Positions 26,308-36,249 of a stretch of DNA of 64,000 nucleotides are shown here, piece by piece. The position numbers and the translations under genes are program-made. Below the pieces are notes generated by a model. It was not told where the DNA came from. It did not search any database and saw nothing but the letters and a program-made list of their open reading frames with translations. Position 1 is the stretch's first letter. The number at the start of each line of letters is the position of its first letter. This DNA is from Paenibacillus pectinilyticus. Lineage in GTDB: Bacteria; Bacillota; Bacilli; Paenibacillales; NBRC-103111. The stretch covers positions 992,001 to 1,056,000 of the forward strand of contig NZ_LYPC01000014.1 of NCBI RefSeq assembly GCF_001700435.1, read 5' to 3'.

Positions 26308-29300
26308 TTACGGAGCTAAATACAGAACGACCATGCTTTTACTCGGGACTGTAAATTGCGTAAGTGCCTGTGTGCCATTCACAGTTGTATCTGTTACGGT
26401 AATCGGACGACTTACCTCGGTATCATCGTCAGTGAGATTCGGTGCGGTGAGCACCGTTTTCTTCTTTAGCTTGTAGCTGTTCTCGAATTGGAAGGTGAGA
26501 TCACGTGAAGAGCTTGCATCTCGATTGATTAGGATGAGGTTAAGCCCGCCAGTAGCCGTTGTGATCGCATTCACCGTCAATGTGGTGTTCGCGTCCGTGA
26601 GCGCTGTTCGTGAACCGCTTGTTTCTGTTTTGACAACATTGGTGCCTAATGCTTGATTCATCAGTTTCAGCATATCGCCAAGTCCCGTCGTGTAGATATT
26701 GGGATTCGTCGTGCTGGATGCTTTGCGATACAAAACTCCCCACGGTTCGCCTCCCATGACGTGCAGTGTCGTTAGGGCAACATCTTGGCGATTATACATA
26801 CGGTTAATAAACTCAGCAACACCAAGCGTTCCTTCTAGGTTGTGGGAATTAGTAGCGCTATCGGCAAGAGAGATCGCATTGTCACGAACCGGCCATACAC
26901 CATGCTCGGAGATGTACGTCAAGATATGATGGGAACTGTTAAGCCGAGCAGGACTATTTTCCCAAGTCGTGATGTCCGTGTGAATATCGTTTAAATAATT
27001 ATCAATTTCACTAAGAGGTAGGCCTAAATAGTAAGGATGGAATGTAATGTAGTCAATATCATTGCCAAGCTCTTGCAGCACTTTCTTGTGCCAGTCACGC
27101 CATTTGCCATTGCTATATTTGGGATCCCAAGCTGCTGTCGTGGCTAAAGCCGCAAACTTCGCGTTCGGATCTACGCGTCGCACCTCGCGTATAATTGCCT
27201 TGGAGCGTGCGATATACGTATCGACATCAAGACCAATATCCAGCTCATTGCCAAGTTCATAAGTGGCAACGGGAACCACATCAGGATGACCTAGGGTGAT
27301 GCGTTGCTGTGCCCAGTTGGTGCCACCATTCGGATCATGAACACCGTCGCCCGTAAAGAATTCAGCTAAGTCAGCAGCATCCATCGCGGTTTCTTTCATC
27401 ATGTTAAATGTCCAAGTGATTTTACGGTTGGCATCTACAGCTTTGGTGGAATTCAACCATTCCATGAGCCCGTAACGATTGATCTGAGGATTTCCCCAGA
27501 CATTGGGATATTTTGGTCTGTTGGCTACAACTGCATCAAGAGAGAGCTTCCAATGAAACGTTTGCGAGTCGGAGCCTCCGAATCGAGCAAGTCCTAAGGG
27601 AATACCTTGCATTTGTGTGTAAAATTCACTGCGAATCGTATTGTCTGTTACGGTATCTGTTAAGAAGACGGATTCGCTTGATAATAAGTCGAAGTTTTCC
27701 CCTAAGAGATCTTTGGAGGCGGGTTTAACAATCTGACTTTCGTGAACAGTGACTTGAACGGGGGATAAGCTGGTCGTGACCACGACACTAGGCCCGCCAA
27801 TCGTCCAATTTCCATTGCCATCTCCAGCTTCGATTCGGAAGGTATATGAAGTGATAGGGTCTAATCCAGTGACCGTATAGCTGGTCACATTGGATAAAGC
27901 TACGTTGGTTTGAACGATCTGGCTGCCATTTAAATAGCTTTTATATAGTTTATATTGCGTGATCCCTGTGCTGTCAGTTGCGCCACTCCAACTAAGTGTA
28001 ACGGATGAACTGGTTAATGCACTCGACATGAGCGCAGGTGCTGTCCAGATTGGATCTGTTAAGGAAGATGTCGTGATATTTAAGGAAAGTGGACTCGCTG
28101 TCCAATTACCTCCAACATCCTTGGCTCTTACTTCTACATGATAAGATGTGCCTGTTGCAAGACTGGACAGAGTAACAGATGTTGTGCTTTGTTCAGGTTG
28201 GGCGGTACCATTCACGGACACTTGGTAGGTCAGATTCGTTGTATTGTCCGTTGCGGTATTCCAGTTCAACGCCAAGAAATCTTTGCCTTTGGCTGTTGCT
28301 TGCAATGACGACCCAGCTGGCCAAGTTGGCAATACGTTGTCGCTGACAAAAGGGATCACCAGTGTTGTTGTTTTGCCAAGATAAGTCGCTTTCAGGGAGA
28401 CGTTGCCGCCTGTATTCCCGCCTGTAAAGCTCAGTAAACCATTATTCAAGGATGCTGAACCGCTTGTAATTTCCCAGTTGACGAGAGAAGACGTGGCATC
28501 GATGGCTGTTAATTGACTATCAAAGGAACCATTTAGTGTTAGGTCTTTGCTTAAATCCACGCTGCGACCAACCAGATAGTTGGTATTCGAAGTGCTCATT
28601 TGTAAGGAATCAGGAACTCGGGTGAGGAAGACATTATCCATATACAAGTCCCCGGATACCGTCTGTGTTGTGATTGAACTTTGAGGTCTCTGAATGAGAA
28701 AACGCAAGGTGTTGATATCTGTTGGCATCGTGACTATGTTCTGATAGGTTTGCCAATCTTGGTTAGATGGCAGGTTCGTAGCTAGATCGATCTTACCTTT
28801 GAACGTTGTAGATTGGAACGTATGGAAGATAACACTCGGTCCCTGAGAAACCGTATTCTGATCGGCGAGTTGTGAGGTCTTAAGGCCGAACGAGTAGTAA
28901 TATTGTTTACCGCCGGTGACGGTAAAATATTGATCGTATGTCATTTTGACATTGGAACCAGGAAACAGAAAGTGGAGAGCGCTGTTGCCGCTTTGCTTCA
29001 CAGCTGTTTGGACTTCGCCGATGAAATACCCACCACCGCCATTGTACCAGCCATTCAATGCACTTTCGAAGCCGCCATTTTGTACGAAATTATCGGTGGA
29101 TCCAAGCGTTCTCGACATTATGGTGGGACCATCATTGGAAATGCCCGCAGCGGTCACGGCTTCAACTTTGAAGTGATAGAGGGTATTCCCTGTTAATCCC
29201 GTTACACTAAAATAAGGTTTGGATGCCGTCGTTCTGCCAATTTCAACCCCCTCTTGATAAATAATATATTGGGTAATTGTACTTGGATTCGCCGCTCCAC

Positions 29301-30522
29301 TCCATGCGAGCGAGAGCGCACTATCGGTTTTGGAACTGGCCTTGAGACTTCGATCGGATATACTCCAGTTGTGTGTAATATCGGGAACAGTCAAGGTTTG
29401 CAGGGGACCAGTTGTACTCCAGTTACCGCCTTGATCACCTGCCTCAATCCGGAAAGTGTAATTGGCACCAGGTGTTACAGTCAGATCGTAGGTCGTACCT
29501 GCAGTCGTAGCTTCTGCATAATTATCTGCATACACCATATATTGTGTGACGCCTATATTGTCTGTGGCACCCGTCCAAGTCAAACGAGCTGTTGAAGCAT
29601 CCGGATAAGTGATGATGAGAGTGGGATTCGTCCAAGTGGGGAGTGAGGCATCGTTAGGGTTCATCGTCAGATTGATCGTCTGCGTTGCGCCTAGATAGGA
29701 AGCCTGCAGCGTGACCGTTGCCCCATAGGATGTTCCTGTATAGACGACATTGCCGCCACTGATGGTGGCATTCCCGCTCGTGACCGCCCAGCTCAGATGT
29801 GAGTCGGAGGGAGCTATGGTAACGGGAGTCGCACCATAATTAGCGGTGATAGTCAAATTGGTCAAGCTAGCGGTGCCTGTTAACGTACCGCTCCCTGTGC
29901 GAGTAAGTCCTAGCGAAGTTGGTGCTAGAGCGAGGAAGGCATCATCGTAATAGACCGAGCCGCTTAGCGCACCGATCGGATTGAAACGTCCAATGAGGAA
30001 TTTCAAGCTGTCTGCACCGGCAGGCATAACGAAGGTGCCGCTGACTTTCGTCCAATCTTGATTAGGGGGTGTGTTCGGAAGACCGGCAGGGTGACCCGTC
30101 CACGTGCTTCCATTGTACGAAGATATTTTCATAGCAGGGAAATAATTAGCACCGTAAGTGGCATCCACCACAGAGGGGATCATGTTCTCTGATTTCACCC
30201 AGACCTCATAGTAGTAATTGGCCCCTGTGGTTACAGGCTTCACATCATTAAAGAACTGAAGCTCAGAATTTCCAGTAAACGCAGCCTTGAAGGCATAATT
30301 GCCACTTCGTTTCACTGTGTTCTGAACACTAACGGTTGCTTGACTGGCGTTGAAGAATCCCCAACCATTCCAAGTCCCGTTCTCGAAGCCGGGGTTCGCC
30401 AGCAGATTGTCATTCGGAGATGCTGCATAGGCCGGCAATAACCGAATTGGAGCGGCGATTGAGAACAGGAGTGCAGCAACTAATGTGAGTGTCATGTATT
30501 TGAAATAACCGTGTTTGGACAT
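26308..30522 (-). CDS. Giant secreted GH51-like (clan A) glycosidase with duplicated carbohydrate-binding/Ig/FnIII modules
   Basis: The precursor has 1404 residues with a signal peptide ending near residue 33 (PAYAAS). The ATG at 30522 follows AAAGGGGA; the frame upstream to 30558 is not needed. Module order: CBM4/9-like domain (NPGFENGTWNGW), Ig-like domain, two FnIII domains, a second CBM-like domain (NGGFESALNGWY), a second Ig-like domain, two more FnIII domains, then a catalytic region from about 939. That region has TYELGNELD (near 1090) and YISEHGVW (near 1202), the acid/base and nucleophile Glu positions expected for GH51 alpha-L-arabinofuranosidases and other clan-A enzymes. It is monocistronic with the TGTCCC-type promoter, so it is probably induced together with the transporter. 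The exact GH family needs a profile search. Confidence 0.8.
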   Translation of the reverse strand: MSKHGYFKYMTLTLVAALLFSIAAPIRLLPAYAASPNDNLLANPGFENGTWNGWGFFNASQATVSVQNTVKRSGNYAFKAAFTGNSELQFFNDVKPVTTGANYYYEVWVKSENMIPSVVDATYGANYFPAMKISSYNGSTWTGHPAGLPNTPPNQDWTKVSGTFVMPAGADSLKFLIGRFNPIGALSGSVYYDDAFLALAPTSLGLTRTGSGTLTGTASLTNLTITANYGATPVTIAPSDSHLSWAVTSGNATISGGNVVYTGTSYGATVTLQASYLGATQTINLTMNPNDASLPTWTNPTLIITYPDASTARLTWTGATDNIGVTQYMVYADNYAEATTAGTTYDLTVTPGANYTFRIEAGDQGGNWSTTGPLQTLTVPDITHNWSISDRSLKASSKTDSALSLAWSGAANPSTITQYIIYQEGVEIGRTTASKPYFSVTGLTGNTLYHFKVEAVTAAGISNDGPTIMSRTLGSTDNFVQNGGFESALNGWYNGGGGYFIGEVQTAVKQSGNSALHFLFPGSNVKMTYDQYFTVTGGKQYYYSFGLKTSQLADQNTVSQGPSVIFHTFQSTTFKGKIDLATNLPSNQDWQTYQNIVTMPTDINTLRFLIQRPQSSITTQTVSGDLYMDNVFLTRVPDSLQMSTSNTNYLVGRSVDLSKDLTLNGSFDSQLTAIDATSSLVNWEITSGSASLNNGLLSFTGGNTGGNVSLKATYLGKTTTLVIPFVSDNVLPTWPAGSSLQATAKGKDFLALNWNTATDNTTNLTYQVSVNGTAQPEQSTTSVTLSSLATGTSYHVEVRAKDVGGNWTASPLSLNITTSSLTDPIWTAPALMSSALTSSSVTLSWSGATDSTGITQYKLYKSYLNGSQIVQTNVALSNVTSYTVTGLDPITSYTFRIEAGDGNGNWTIGGPSVVVTTSLSPVQVTVHESQIVKPASKDLLGENFDLLSSESVFLTDTVTDNTIRSEFYTQMQGIPLGLARFGGSDSQTFHWKLSLDAVVANRPKYPNVWGNPQINRYGLMEWLNSTKAVDANRKITWTFNMMKETAMDAADLAEFFTGDGVHDPNGGTNWAQQRITLGHPDVVPVATYELGNELDIGLDVDTYIARSKAIIREVRRVDPNAKFAALATTAAWDPKYSNGKWRDWHKKVLQELGNDIDYITFHPYYLGLPLSEIDNYLNDIHTDITTWENSPARLNSSHHILTYISEHGVWPVRDNAISLADSATNSHNLEGTLGVAEFINRMYNRQDVALTTLHVMGGEPWGVLYRKASSTTNPNIYTTGLGDMLKLMNQALGTNVVKTETSGSRTALTDANTTLTVNAITTATGGLNLILINRDASSSRDLTFQFENSYKLKKKTVLTAPNLTDDDTEVSRPITVTDTTVNGTQALTQFTVPSKSMVVLYLAP

Positions 30523-30677
30523 TGGATGTCCCCTTTCTTTTGTGAAAATAGGATCCATTCCATGTGGCGTGCGTGTGAAGAATCAGATGTTCATTCGTTA
30601 TGAATTGTCAATCATACCTCCTTCTTCTTAATAGTGATGGTAAGAAATCCCATAATCGGCATCTCTTATAGATGTCT

Positions 30678-30713
30678 ATTATAGAGGGGGCATTTGGGCG
30701 CGAATAGGGGACA
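30678..30713 (-). promoter_or_regulatory. TGTCCC-type activator promoter of the GH51-like gene
   Basis: On the - strand, TTGTCCCCTATTCG (TGTCCC at 30713-30708) is followed after 24 bases by TATAAT (30683-30678). It matches the arrangement at 24377 and 34309. Confidence 0.6.
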
Positions 30714-30819
30714 ATTTTATCCTGCTTGCTTTTTATTGTCTTATGGACGCTGTATTCTATCCAACAAGGAGAATCTTTTGTATAGTGAGAAAAAGGATGT
30801 TGGAGTGGGGAGTTATGCA

Positions 30820-32583
30820 ATGGCAGGGAGACAACGACGGTTCTCGATACTTGGTAAATTAATTGTTACCTTTTTAATTGTACTTTCCCCCATGTATCTG
30901 ATCGGAACTCGCATTAACGAGTGGGGGGCAGATCTCGTACGGGGCGAAATTTCCAAATCACTCGAATCGCAAGTCCAGTTCTACCGGACATCGCTTGAAA
31001 ATGAAATCGACAGAATGGGACGCATTCAACGCCAATATATGAACGATGAAGATCTGGAATCGCTCAGTATAACACCTGGCAGCTTGACGGAATATCAGAA
31101 GCTTGTGAATTTGAAAAGATTTCAACAACGCCTTGTGCTATTGAAAGAATCCAGCATGTATATTGAGCGGGCCAGTGTGTATATTCCGCCGATTAATAAA
31201 ATAATTACCTCCTCAGACTTAGCGGACAGCTTGCCAAGAGAGCGCCTCGATCAAGTGAAAAAAGAGTCGCTTTCCCGCAAAGGGTTATTTTATCGCGACG
31301 ATGATCATCTTTATCTGCGTGAGTATTATCCAAATAATCAACTGGCGGAAGGGCGCGACCCCATGTTCGTGCTGGAGGTGGAGTTGTCCATGTCAGCGAT
31401 GCAAACCTATTTGGCACAAATTTCCAACTATGAGCAAGGGGGCGCAGCGATCATCAGCGAGGATTGGGATATCGTCCATACGCAAAATAACGAGGCTTAC
31501 TCACTGATCAGTCAAACGGTTAGGAAGCAAATGTCAGACACGACTTCGTTAAGGGCTAAGAGCGCTAACGAGTTGATCAAAATCGGTAATCAGCGACTTC
31601 TTACTGTGTCTACCTATTCACAGGCCTTGGACCTGACGCTGGTCGCTTTTGTGCCAGAAAAGGCTGTTATGGGGCCGCTTGATCACTATCAAGTGTACTT
31701 ATATCTCATTTCATTTTGCGCGCTGATCGTCATCATTTTCTTCTCGCTGTATGTGTACCGGATTATTCATCGTCCGCTCAGCAGGCTTGTCCGCGCTTTC
31801 CGCAAGGTGGAATCTGGCGATCTGCAGGTCGAGCTAACCTACAAGAGCAGCGATGAATTTCATTATTTATATGCCCAATTTAATAACATGGTCGCCAATT
31901 TGAAGAAACTTATTTTTGAAATCTATGAGCAGAAAATCCGCACCCAACAATCTGAATTGAAGCAGCTGCAATCGCAAATCAATCCGCATTTTTTATATAA
32001 CAGCTTTTATTTGCTTTACCGGATGACGAAAGCGCATGATTTTGACACGTCAACGCGATTCACGAAGTATTTAGGTGATTATTTCCAGTACATGACGCGT
32101 AACGGCAGTGAAGAAGTCCCGTTAGAGCGGGAGATGAGTCATGTTCGCTCTTTTGCGGAAATTCAAAGCATCCGGTATATGAACCGAATTTCCTTTGAGA
32201 TGGAACCTTTGCCAGAAGCGTGCAAACAGGTTATTGTGCCAAGACTCATCCTGCAGCCTATTGTGGAAAATGCGTATCATCATGGCTTTGATCAGGATCA
32301 TCATGAACGCCATTTGCAGATTACAACCACATGCGAAGAAATCAATGAGGGAGAAATGCTCGTTATCATCCATGTGGAGGATAATGGGAAAGGGATGACG
32401 GATGAGGAGACTCGCGATTTCCATGCCAAAACACAAGAGGGGCAAGCGCCCGAAGAAGTGACGGGCATGCTGAACGTTCACCGCCGTTTACAACTGCGAT
32501 TTGGAGAGAAGGCAGGAATTCGAATTCAACAGCGTGAGGAAGGCGGACTGATTGTCTCAGTCGTTATTCCAGTTGCTCGATAG
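30820..32583 (+). CDS. Sensor histidine kinase, YesM-like
   Basis: This 587-residue membrane kinase has membrane helices at about 14-33 and 295-320 flanking an extracellular sensor, a HAMP linker (YRIIHRPLSRLVRAF), the His-kinase segment QINPHFLYNSFYLLYRM (phospho-acceptor His), ENAYHHGF (N box), DNGKGMTDEE (G box) and a final GGLIVSVVIP. The long frame starts at 30694, but ATG 30820 has GGAGTGGGGAG upstream and gives a normal N-terminus before the first helix. It forms an operon with the response regulator 32 bases downstream. By analogy with YesM it senses extracellular oligosaccharides, here probably those handled by the surrounding locus. Confidence 0.9.
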   Translation: MAGRQRRFSILGKLIVTFLIVLSPMYLIGTRINEWGADLVRGEISKSLESQVQFYRTSLENEIDRMGRIQRQYMNDEDLESLSITPGSLTEYQKLVNLKRFQQRLVLLKESSMYIERASVYIPPINKIITSSDLADSLPRERLDQVKKESLSRKGLFYRDDDHLYLREYYPNNQLAEGRDPMFVLEVELSMSAMQTYLAQISNYEQGGAAIISEDWDIVHTQNNEAYSLISQTVRKQMSDTTSLRAKSANELIKIGNQRLLTVSTYSQALDLTLVAFVPEKAVMGPLDHYQVYLYLISFCALIVIIFFSLYVYRIIHRPLSRLVRAFRKVESGDLQVELTYKSSDEFHYLYAQFNNMVANLKKLIFEIYEQKIRTQQSELKQLQSQINPHFLYNSFYLLYRMTKAHDFDTSTRFTKYLGDYFQYMTRNGSEEVPLEREMSHVRSFAEIQSIRYMNRISFEMEPLPEACKQVIVPRLILQPIVENAYHHGFDQDHHERHLQITTTCEEINEGEMLVIIHVEDNGKGMTDEETRDFHAKTQEGQAPEEVTGMLNVHRRLQLRFGEKAGIRIQQREEGGLIVSVVIPVAR

Positions 32584-32615
32584 ATTGTTCAATTTGTCAA
32601 AGAGGACGTGATTGT

Positions 32616-34286
32616 ATGCTAACGATGATGATCGTTGACGATGAACCGCTGGCCGTTCATTATTTGACGGAAACTTTGCTAGAACTTGAAGATATGGATT
32701 TCCAAATTGTGAAAGCCCACGCTGGCAAGGAAGCCATTGAGAAGATGGAAGCGGGCAAAATTGACATCTTGCTCACCGATATTCGGATGCCAGGCATGAG
32801 CGGGATGGAGCTAGCGGAGTATACGCGCAAAAGGTGGCCGCGCTGCCGTATCGTGTTCTTAACGGGCTTTGATGACTTCGCTTACGCACAGACGGCGATT
32901 CGCAATGGGGGGATCGACTTCGTGCTCAAAACGGAAGGCGACGAAGCCATTATTCAAGCTGTGCACAAGGCGGTGCAGGACATTGAGATCGAAATCGATC
33001 GCGAAGAGATTTTGAAGCGCTCGCGTGAGCAGCTTCAGTCGGCATTGCCAACGATACGCCGCGATTATTTGCGACAGCTTATTCAAGGCGAGTCGGAGGC
33101 GCCTGCGGTGCGAGCTCGACGCTTCGAGGAGCTCGGCATTCGGCTCGACGCAGAACGGCCAATCCTCCTTGTCATCGGACGATTGGATGAGTGGGGCTCC
33201 TTCGCCGCACCGTCGGATCAGTCGCTTTTGTTTTATTCGGTCCATAACATTGCAGACGAATATTTGAATGGCTCCTTACAAATGATAGCGCTTCCGTATG
33301 ACCGCAATCGGTTTATTTGGCTCGTTCAGCCTAGCGAGTCTATAGCGGAGCAAGATGCGCAAGAGCAGGCTCTTCGCACGCTTGCAGGTGGCGTCGAGCT
33401 TGTGCAAGCGGCCTGTCGCCGTCACCTGAAGGTGCCGGTCTCCTTCATGATGGCCGCAAGCTTCTGCCCTTGGGAATCCCTGATGCAGCGGATTGAGGTC
33501 CTGAAGCTGCAGCTTGCCTATGGCATCGGCAAGGACCAAGAGATGATGCTGACCGAGCAGCGCAGTGAAGAAAAGGAAGAACTGCGCTCCAGCAAGCAAT
33601 TCTATGAGGAGCAGGATCTGCGCATCCATTTGCGCAAAATGGATTTGCTGGAAACCTACTTGGATAACGGGGAAAAGGAAGGCTGCGTGTATCTATTTGG
33701 TGAGATCGTTAAGGCGATCAACCTGCTTTCGCGCAACGATGCAGGGGAGGCGCTTGCCTATGAAGCATTCTCGCAGCTTTCTGCCTTCCTTTTGACGTAT
33801 ATCAACAAGCGCCATTTAATCAATCAGCTCGGCGAAGCATTCCGAATGGAGCAGCTGCTGAATCCTTTTCAGCATAGTAGTACCGTGGAGGGTATTCAGT
33901 TTCTGGGAGGCATTGCCTTGTCGCTCGCGGATTATCATGGGCTGAAAAAGGCAGAACGCACCACCGATATGATTGGGCAAATTCAGCATTACGTACATGC
34001 TTTTCTCCAAGAGGAGCTGTCGTTAACGCGCTTGGCGGAGCATGTGTATTTAAGTCCGCCTTACCTTTCCCGCATGTATAAACAGACGACAGGTCAGGGG
34101 CTGTTAGACTACATTACGGAGGTGCGAATTCAGAGAGCAAAGACGCTGCTAATGACTACAGAGCACAAAATCCATGAGATTGCGACCATGGTGGGATTGG
34201 AGTCTGCCCCTTATTTTACAAGGCTGTTTAAGAAGGTCACAGGCTTCACACCACAGGTATATCGCGACTCCAAATTATCTGGTTAA
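32616..34286 (+). CDS. Response regulator with AraC-type DNA-binding domain, YesN-like
   Basis: This 556-residue regulator has a receiver domain (1-120) with MIVDDEP, DILLTDIRMPGMSG (phosphorylated Asp near residue 54) and FLTGFDDFAYAQ, a linker region of about 300 residues, and a C-terminal AraC pair of helix-turn-helix units (LSLTRLAEHVYLSPPYLSRMYK and KIHEIATMVGLESAPYFTRLFK, ending TPQVYR). AGAGGACGTG precedes the ATG. It follows its YesM-like kinase and lies just before the permease operon. Three nearby promoters carry a TGTCCC element with a good -10 but no -35, so this protein is the best candidate for their activator. Confidence 0.9.
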   Translation: MLTMMIVDDEPLAVHYLTETLLELEDMDFQIVKAHAGKEAIEKMEAGKIDILLTDIRMPGMSGMELAEYTRKRWPRCRIVFLTGFDDFAYAQTAIRNGGIDFVLKTEGDEAIIQAVHKAVQDIEIEIDREEILKRSREQLQSALPTIRRDYLRQLIQGESEAPAVRARRFEELGIRLDAERPILLVIGRLDEWGSFAAPSDQSLLFYSVHNIADEYLNGSLQMIALPYDRNRFIWLVQPSESIAEQDAQEQALRTLAGGVELVQAACRRHLKVPVSFMMAASFCPWESLMQRIEVLKLQLAYGIGKDQEMMLTEQRSEEKEELRSSKQFYEEQDLRIHLRKMDLLETYLDNGEKEGCVYLFGEIVKAINLLSRNDAGEALAYEAFSQLSAFLLTYINKRHLINQLGEAFRMEQLLNPFQHSSTVEGIQFLGGIALSLADYHGLKKAERTTDMIGQIQHYVHAFLQEELSLTRLAEHVYLSPPYLSRMYKQTTGQGLLDYITEVRIQRAKTLLMTTEHKIHEIATMVGLESAPYFTRLFKKVTGFTPQVYRDSKLSG

Positions 34287-34300
34287 TATAAAGCAAGACC

Positions 34301-34345
34301 CGCAAAAATGTCCCGTATCGGTAGCCTGTTCGTTAATTTTATAAT
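34301..34345 (+). promoter_or_regulatory. TGTCCC-type activator promoter of the permease/glycosidase operon
   Basis: GCAAAAATGTCCCGTATCG with TGTCCC at 34309-34314, 25 bases, then TATAAT at 34340-34345. It is nearly identical to the site at 24370-24413. Confidence 0.65.
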
Positions 34346-34410
34346 GAAGACATGGAAGAGGTTGGCGATAATCCAGCTTCTTTTTTTATATCCGGTAAGG
34401 GGGAGAACAG

Positions 34411-35310
34411 ATGAATAGACTAAAATGGAAAGCACAAATGCCCCTGCATTTGATGCTCATTCCCGGATTAATAGCCATCCTCATTTTTCAGTATTATCCG
34501 ATGGCTGGCATCGCAATTGCGTTCCAGAAATACATGCCGACACAGGGGTTGTTTCATTCCAAATGGATCGGGCTCGATAACTTTCGTTACGTGATGGAGC
34601 TGCCAGATTTCTATCGCGTACTTTGGAATACGATCTATATTGCCTTGATGAAAATTATTGTAGGTCTGATCGTTCCGATTATTATCGCGATTCTGCTCAA
34701 TGAGATCGGAAAGAATGCTGTGAAACGTCTCGTTCAGACGCTGGTTTATCTGCCGCATTTCCTCTCGTGGGTCATTCTAAGCGGCATCTTGCTGGATATT
34801 CTTTCGCCCAAAGAGGGAATCGTCAACGCTGGTCTTCGGGCCTTAGGGATGCAGTCGATTTTCTTTCTAGGCAACAATCACTGGTTTCCGTTTACGCTGG
34901 TACTAACCAATGAATGGAAGGAGTTCGGCTTCAGTACGATTGTGTATTTGGCCGCAATTCTTGGTATTAACCCTGCGCTGTACGAAGCAGCGACGATGGA
35001 TGGCGCCAATCGATGGAAACAAACGCTGCACATTACACTGCCAGGCATGGCTCCGATTATTGTTTTGTTGGCAACGCTCAGTATCGGGAATGTATTGAAT
35101 GCAGGTTTTGATCAGGTGTTTAATTTGTACAGTCCGATCGTCTATGAAAGCGGAGACATTATCGACACCTTCGTATATCGAATCGGGATGATCGACGCAC
35201 AATATGGCGTTGCGACAGCTGTGGGGCTCTTCAAATCGCTCGTTTCCCTTATTCTTATCGCACTTTCGTACACAATGGCTTATCGCTTTGCGAACTATCG
35301 CATTTTCTGA
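34411..35310 (+). CDS. ABC transporter permease, LplB-like
   Basis: A 299-residue inner-membrane permease with about six helices. HLMLIPGLIAILIFQYYPMAGIAIAFQ at the N-terminus is characteristic of LplB/YtaF-type permeases, and the EAA loop is LYEAATMDGANRWKQTLHITLPGM. AAGGGGGAG precedes the ATG. It heads an operon with a second permease, a GH42 enzyme, an unknown protein and an SGNH hydrolase. Its probable binding protein is the lipoprotein at 24461, whose promoter carries the same motif. No ATPase is encoded nearby. Confidence 0.9.
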   Translation: MNRLKWKAQMPLHLMLIPGLIAILIFQYYPMAGIAIAFQKYMPTQGLFHSKWIGLDNFRYVMELPDFYRVLWNTIYIALMKIIVGLIVPIIIAILLNEIGKNAVKRLVQTLVYLPHFLSWVILSGILLDILSPKEGIVNAGLRALGMQSIFFLGNNHWFPFTLVLTNEWKEFGFSTIVYLAAILGINPALYEAATMDGANRWKQTLHITLPGMAPIIVLLATLSIGNVLNAGFDQVFNLYSPIVYESGDIIDTFVYRIGMIDAQYGVATAVGLFKSLVSLILIALSYTMAYRFANYRIF

Positions 35311-35329
35311 GTAAAAGGGGGGATTCAAG

Positions 35330-36214
35330 ATGATCAAAACTACGAACTGGGGTTATAAAGGGTTTACAATTGTCAATTATATCTTTCTTATTGGTTTATC
35401 AGTCCTCTGCATACTGCCATTGATTCATCTGCTAGCGATGTCGCTTAGCTCTAATAATGCCGTAGCGACAGGCTCAGTGACCTTCTGGCCTATTGACTTT
35501 ACTTGGAAATCGTATCAATTCATAGTTGAAAAACCGGAATTTATGACTTCTTTTATCATCTCGATCAAAAGGGTCGTGTTAGGCGTCTTCGTGAACATGG
35601 TGCTGACGATTCTGGTGGCTTACCCGCTTTCCAAGGAAGCGGCAAGCTTCAAGGGTAGAACACTGTACGTGTGGATTTTCGTGTTCACGATGCTGTTCAG
35701 CGGGGGGATTATCCCGCTTTACATGACGATGCGTTCACTCGGCTTATTAGATACGATTTGGGCATTGATTTTGACAAGTGCTGTGCCTGTATATAACGTT
35801 GTAATCTTGTTGAACTTTTTCCGGGCGCTGCCCAAAGAGTTAGAAGAAGCAGCTCTTATGGATGGCGCTGGGCAGTGGCGAATTCTGTGGAGCGTTTACT
35901 TGCCATTGTCTACCCCATCCTTGGCAACCCTAACATTGTTTGTAACGGTTTCCCATTGGAATGCTTGGTTTGATGGGATTCTATTCATGAATTCACCGAC
36001 CCATTATCCGCTGCAAAGTTACTTATATACGGTCGTGGTAGGTTTGGATACGTTGATCAAAAACAATACCGATTTGGAGTTATTGGCCCTCATCTCCGAT
36101 CGCACGGCGCGTGCCGCGCAAATCTTTCTGGGGGCGCTACCGATCCTCATCATATATCCGTTCTTGCAGCGGTATTTTACGAAGGGCATTATTTTGGGCA
36201 GCGTGAAAGAATAA
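35330..36214 (+). CDS. ABC transporter permease, LplC/YtcP-like
   Basis: A 294-residue permease with FTIVNYIFLIGLSVLCILPL at the N-terminus, the motif MLFSGGIIPLYMTMRSLGLLDTIWALI, and the EAA loop ELEEAALMDGAGQWRILWSVYLPL; it ends QRYFTKGIILGSVKE, as LplC/YtcP proteins do. It starts 20 bases after the first permease, with AAAGGGGGG upstream, and is certainly co-transcribed. Together they should import an oligosaccharide that the GH42 enzyme encoded next would cut inside the cell. Confidence 0.92.
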   Translation: MIKTTNWGYKGFTIVNYIFLIGLSVLCILPLIHLLAMSLSSNNAVATGSVTFWPIDFTWKSYQFIVEKPEFMTSFIISIKRVVLGVFVNMVLTILVAYPLSKEAASFKGRTLYVWIFVFTMLFSGGIIPLYMTMRSLGLLDTIWALILTSAVPVYNVVILLNFFRALPKELEEAALMDGAGQWRILWSVYLPLSTPSLATLTLFVTVSHWNAWFDGILFMNSPTHYPLQSYLYTVVVGLDTLIKNNTDLELLALISDRTARAAQIFLGALPILIIYPFLQRYFTKGIILGSVKE

Positions 36215-36249
36215 GTCAGCTATAGGCATCGCGAAGGAGAGAGAATGAA

